From positions 1-42,297 of the forward strand of contig CAZGYE010000010.1 in the NCBI GenBank assembly GCA_964530165.1: a DNA stretch of 42,297 nt, given 5' to 3'. Position 1 is the first letter of the stretch. Each line of letters opens with the position of its first letter. Source of the stretch: CAZGYE01 sp964530165 (lineage in GTDB: Bacteria; Planctomycetota; Planctomycetia; Planctomycetales; Planctomycetaceae). Both the position numbers and the translations under genes were made by a program. The notes beneath the pieces were generated by a model. It made no database searches and had not been told where the DNA came from. It saw only the letters and a program-made list of their open reading frames with translations. This document shows positions 40,516 to 42,297 of this stretch, one piece after another.

Positions 40516-42222
40516 ATGGACTCAAATTCTTTTCAAATCACGGCCAACGTGGTCGACGTTCTGAATCGGCGGGTGTCCCCCGCGACCGTCGACGTGGCCG
40601 ATGGGAAAATCGTCTCGGTCGCTGACGAGACACAGCCGCAGTCGACGTTCCTGCTGCCCGGTTTCGTCGACGCCCACGTGCACATCGAAAGCTCGATGCT
40701 GGTTCCCGCCGAGTTCGCCCGCGCGGCGGTCGTGCACGGGACGGTTGCAGCGGTCTCCGATCCGCATGAGATCGGCAACGTGTTGGGCGTCGACGGCGTC
40801 CGCTTCATGCTCGAAAACGCCGAGGCCGTGCCGTTCAAGTTCTGCTTCGGAGCGCCCTCGTGCGTCCCGGCCACGACGTTCGAAACCGCCGGCGAGAGCA
40901 TATCGGTCGCGCAGGTCGAATCGCTGCTGGACGATGAGCGGATCGGGTATCTCAGCGAAATGATGAACGTGCCCGGCGTCCTTGCCGGTGATGCGGAAGT
41001 CACGGCCAAGATTCGCGCCGCCAGGCAGCGCGGCAAACCAGTCGATGGACACGCACCCGGCCTGCGCGGCGATGAGGCGAAAGCCTATTTCGCGGCCGGC
41101 ATCTCCACCGACCACGAATGTTTCACGGAAGAAGAGGCGCTGGAAAAGCTCGCCTGCGGCGCGAAGATCATGATTCGCGAAGGCTCGGCCGCCCGGAATT
41201 TCGATTCCCTCTGCACCTTGATTCGCCACTATGCCGACGATTGTATGTTCTCCAGCGACGACAAACACCCTGACGAGCTGCTGGCCGGGCACATCAACCT
41301 GTTGGTCAAGCGGGCCGTTGAGCGCGGCACGGACCTGATGAAGGTGCTGCGCTGCGCCTGCGTGACGCCGGTCCTGCATTACGGCCTCGACGTCGGGCTG
41401 CTGCAGCCGGGCGACGATGCCGACTTCATCGAAGTCAGCGATATCGAGAAACTGAATGTGCTGCGCACTTTTGTCCGCGGCCGGCTGGTCGCCGAGAACG
41501 GCCGGACGCACATCCCAAACAGCCGGACGCAGACCGTCAATCGGTTTGCGGCTCAACAAACAACCGCCGACGCGTTTCGGGTCGAAGCCATCTCTAACCG
41601 CCAACGGCGGGCGAACCGCCAACGGCGGGCGAACTGCCAACGGCGGGCGAACTGCCAACGGCGGGCGAAGCGGATGAACGTCATCGAGGTGATCGACGGC
41701 CAGTTGATCACTCGCCGCCATACCGTCGAGCCGAAGGTAGAGCGCGGTCTGGCTGTATCGGATCCGCAGCGCGACATCCTGAAGATAACGGTCGTGAACC
41801 GCTACCAGCCGGCTGCCCCGGCTGTTGCGTTCGTCCGAGGTTTCGGATTGAAGCGGGGAGCCATGGCCTCGTCGGTGGCGCACGATTCCCACAACATCAT
41901 CGCGGTGGGCCTGAGCGACGAGGAACTGTGTGCGGCAGTCAATCTGGTGGTCCGCGAGCGGGGCGGACTCGCGGTTGTCGCGGAGGGAATCAGCGAAGTG
42001 CTGCCTCTGCCGGTTGCCGGGCTGATGTCGACGGCGCCGGCGAGCGAAGTCGGACCGGCCTACGCGTCGCTGGACCGTCTGGCCAAAGAGTTCGGCTCGA
42101 CGTTGCAGGCGCCTTTGATGACCCTCTCGTTCATGGCGCTGCTGGTCATTCCTGAAATCAAGCTCAGTGACCGCGGCCTGTTCGACGGAAACCGGTTCGA
42201 GTTCCTACCGCTGTTCGAATGA
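40516..42222 (+). CDS. ade: Adenine deaminase, with repeat insert
   Basis: This 568-residue protein begins MDSNSFQITANVVDVLNRRV. The amidohydrolase metal site HVHIES lies at 54-59. Further active-site text is GKPVDGHAPGLRG, ISTDHECFTEEEAL and FSSDDKHPDEL, and the C-terminal domain includes GAMASSVAHDSHNIIAVG. It converts adenine to hypoxanthine. Residues about 361-384 are an in-frame NRQRRA repeat block in the linker between the barrel and the C-terminal domain. It is the last gene in the window; 42223-42297 shows nothing definable. Confidence 0.94.
   Translation: MDSNSFQITANVVDVLNRRVSPATVDVADGKIVSVADETQPQSTFLLPGFVDAHVHIESSMLVPAEFARAAVVHGTVAAVSDPHEIGNVLGVDGVRFMLENAEAVPFKFCFGAPSCVPATTFETAGESISVAQVESLLDDERIGYLSEMMNVPGVLAGDAEVTAKIRAARQRGKPVDGHAPGLRGDEAKAYFAAGISTDHECFTEEEALEKLACGAKIMIREGSAARNFDSLCTLIRHYADDCMFSSDDKHPDELLAGHINLLVKRAVERGTDLMKVLRCACVTPVLHYGLDVGLLQPGDDADFIEVSDIEKLNVLRTFVRGRLVAENGRTHIPNSRTQTVNRFAAQQTTADAFRVEAISNRQRRANRQRRANCQRRANCQRRAKRMNVIEVIDGQLITRRHTVEPKVERGLAVSDPQRDILKITVVNRYQPAAPAVAFVRGFGLKRGAMASSVAHDSHNIIAVGLSDEELCAAVNLVVRERGGLAVVAEGISEVLPLPVAGLMSTAPASEVGPAYASLDRLAKEFGSTLQAPLMTLSFMALLVIPEIKLSDRGLFDGNRFEFLPLFE
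41596..41667 (+). repeat. Four tandem 18-bp repeats within ade
   Basis: Units AACCGCCAACGGCGGGCG (two copies) and AACTGCCAACGGCGGGCG (two copies) stand at 41596, 41614, 41632 and 41650. Each has a CCGCC/GGCGG-type palindrome and encodes NRQRRA or NCQRRA. The 18-bp length keeps the reading frame whatever the copy number. Confidence 0.85.
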
Positions 42223-42297
42223 GTGTGTTCCGAACAGGAAGCCGAAGCATAACTCCAATGCACTCATTCGCTTTCGTGAAGCTGAGGGAAAGGTGTG

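Noticed and set aside
41596..41667. Possible CRISPR array or frameshift tract in ade
   Set aside because: The 18-bp units abut without spacers and keep the reading frame.
40522..41892. 456-residue open frame antisense to adenine deaminase
   Set aside because: It mirrors the ade codon positions and has no family features.

Overview
The window reads as a chromosomal segment of a planctomycete. The evidence is the many lineage-typical secreted proteins of unknown function, a divergent epmB/efp pair, an EboE-like protein, a serine recombinase of the type common in that phylum, and abundant palindromic intergenic repeats (GGGGCAGGCTTTCCAGCCTG-type, GGTGGGCTTTGCCCACC-type) that I associate with planctomycete genomes. 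This assignment is by recall, not by search.

Region 1 (about 1-18250) is a defence island. Nearly all of it on the minus strand is a type 1 BREX operon, transcribed from about 16.7 kb down to 0.8 kb: brxA, brxB, brxC, a GxxExxY gene, pglX, pglZ, brxL and a small conserved gene. It is not a standard operon. (i) pglX is split into a 988-residue methyltransferase part and a roughly 275-residue C-terminal part, with a minimal nucleotidyltransferase and a 25-codon mini-ORF between them, all joined by 4-base ATGA/GTGA overlaps. (ii) A three-gene DUF433 / Phd-like antitoxin / PIN toxin module sits between pglX and pglZ. (iii) The GxxExxY gene fills a 430-bp unit bounded by 31-bp inverted repeats (29/31 identical), and a 73-bp gene-less hairpin with the same ends lies 4.2 kb further along the same operon. 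Both begin at the stop codon of the preceding gene. The island edges are littered with debris: a frameshifted serine recombinase, a truncated XRE regulator, an alpha/beta-hydrolase tail, a truncated AAA ATPase with a strong promoter and a likely operator shared with a divergent XRE repressor, and the 5' half of a tRNA-Leu(UAA) cut at the anticodon loop beside what may be an integrase N-terminus. This suggests insertion at a tRNA gene followed by decay.

Region 2 (18250-32160) is mostly chromosomal housekeeping: secreted planctomycete proteins, a sodium:solute symporter, murD with a small membrane-protein gene overlapping it, epmB opposite efp (translation factor and its lysine-modifying radical SAM enzyme), miaB (tRNA methylthiolation), a broken antitoxin, a TIGR01777 epimerase, a thioredoxin-like protein and coaD.

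Region 3 (32160-42297) holds three tandem small heat shock genes, a cupin, an ECF sigma / membrane anti-sigma / secreted protein operon, eboE, csrA with its own promoter and a GGA-rich leader, a methylmalonate-semialdehyde dehydrogenase and an adenine deaminase.

A theme across the window is that repeat DNA of intergenic type has been taken in frame into coding genes: murD, miaB, ade, the 5' end of epmB and probably pglX. Each carries such an insert in a probable surface loop, linker or terminus.
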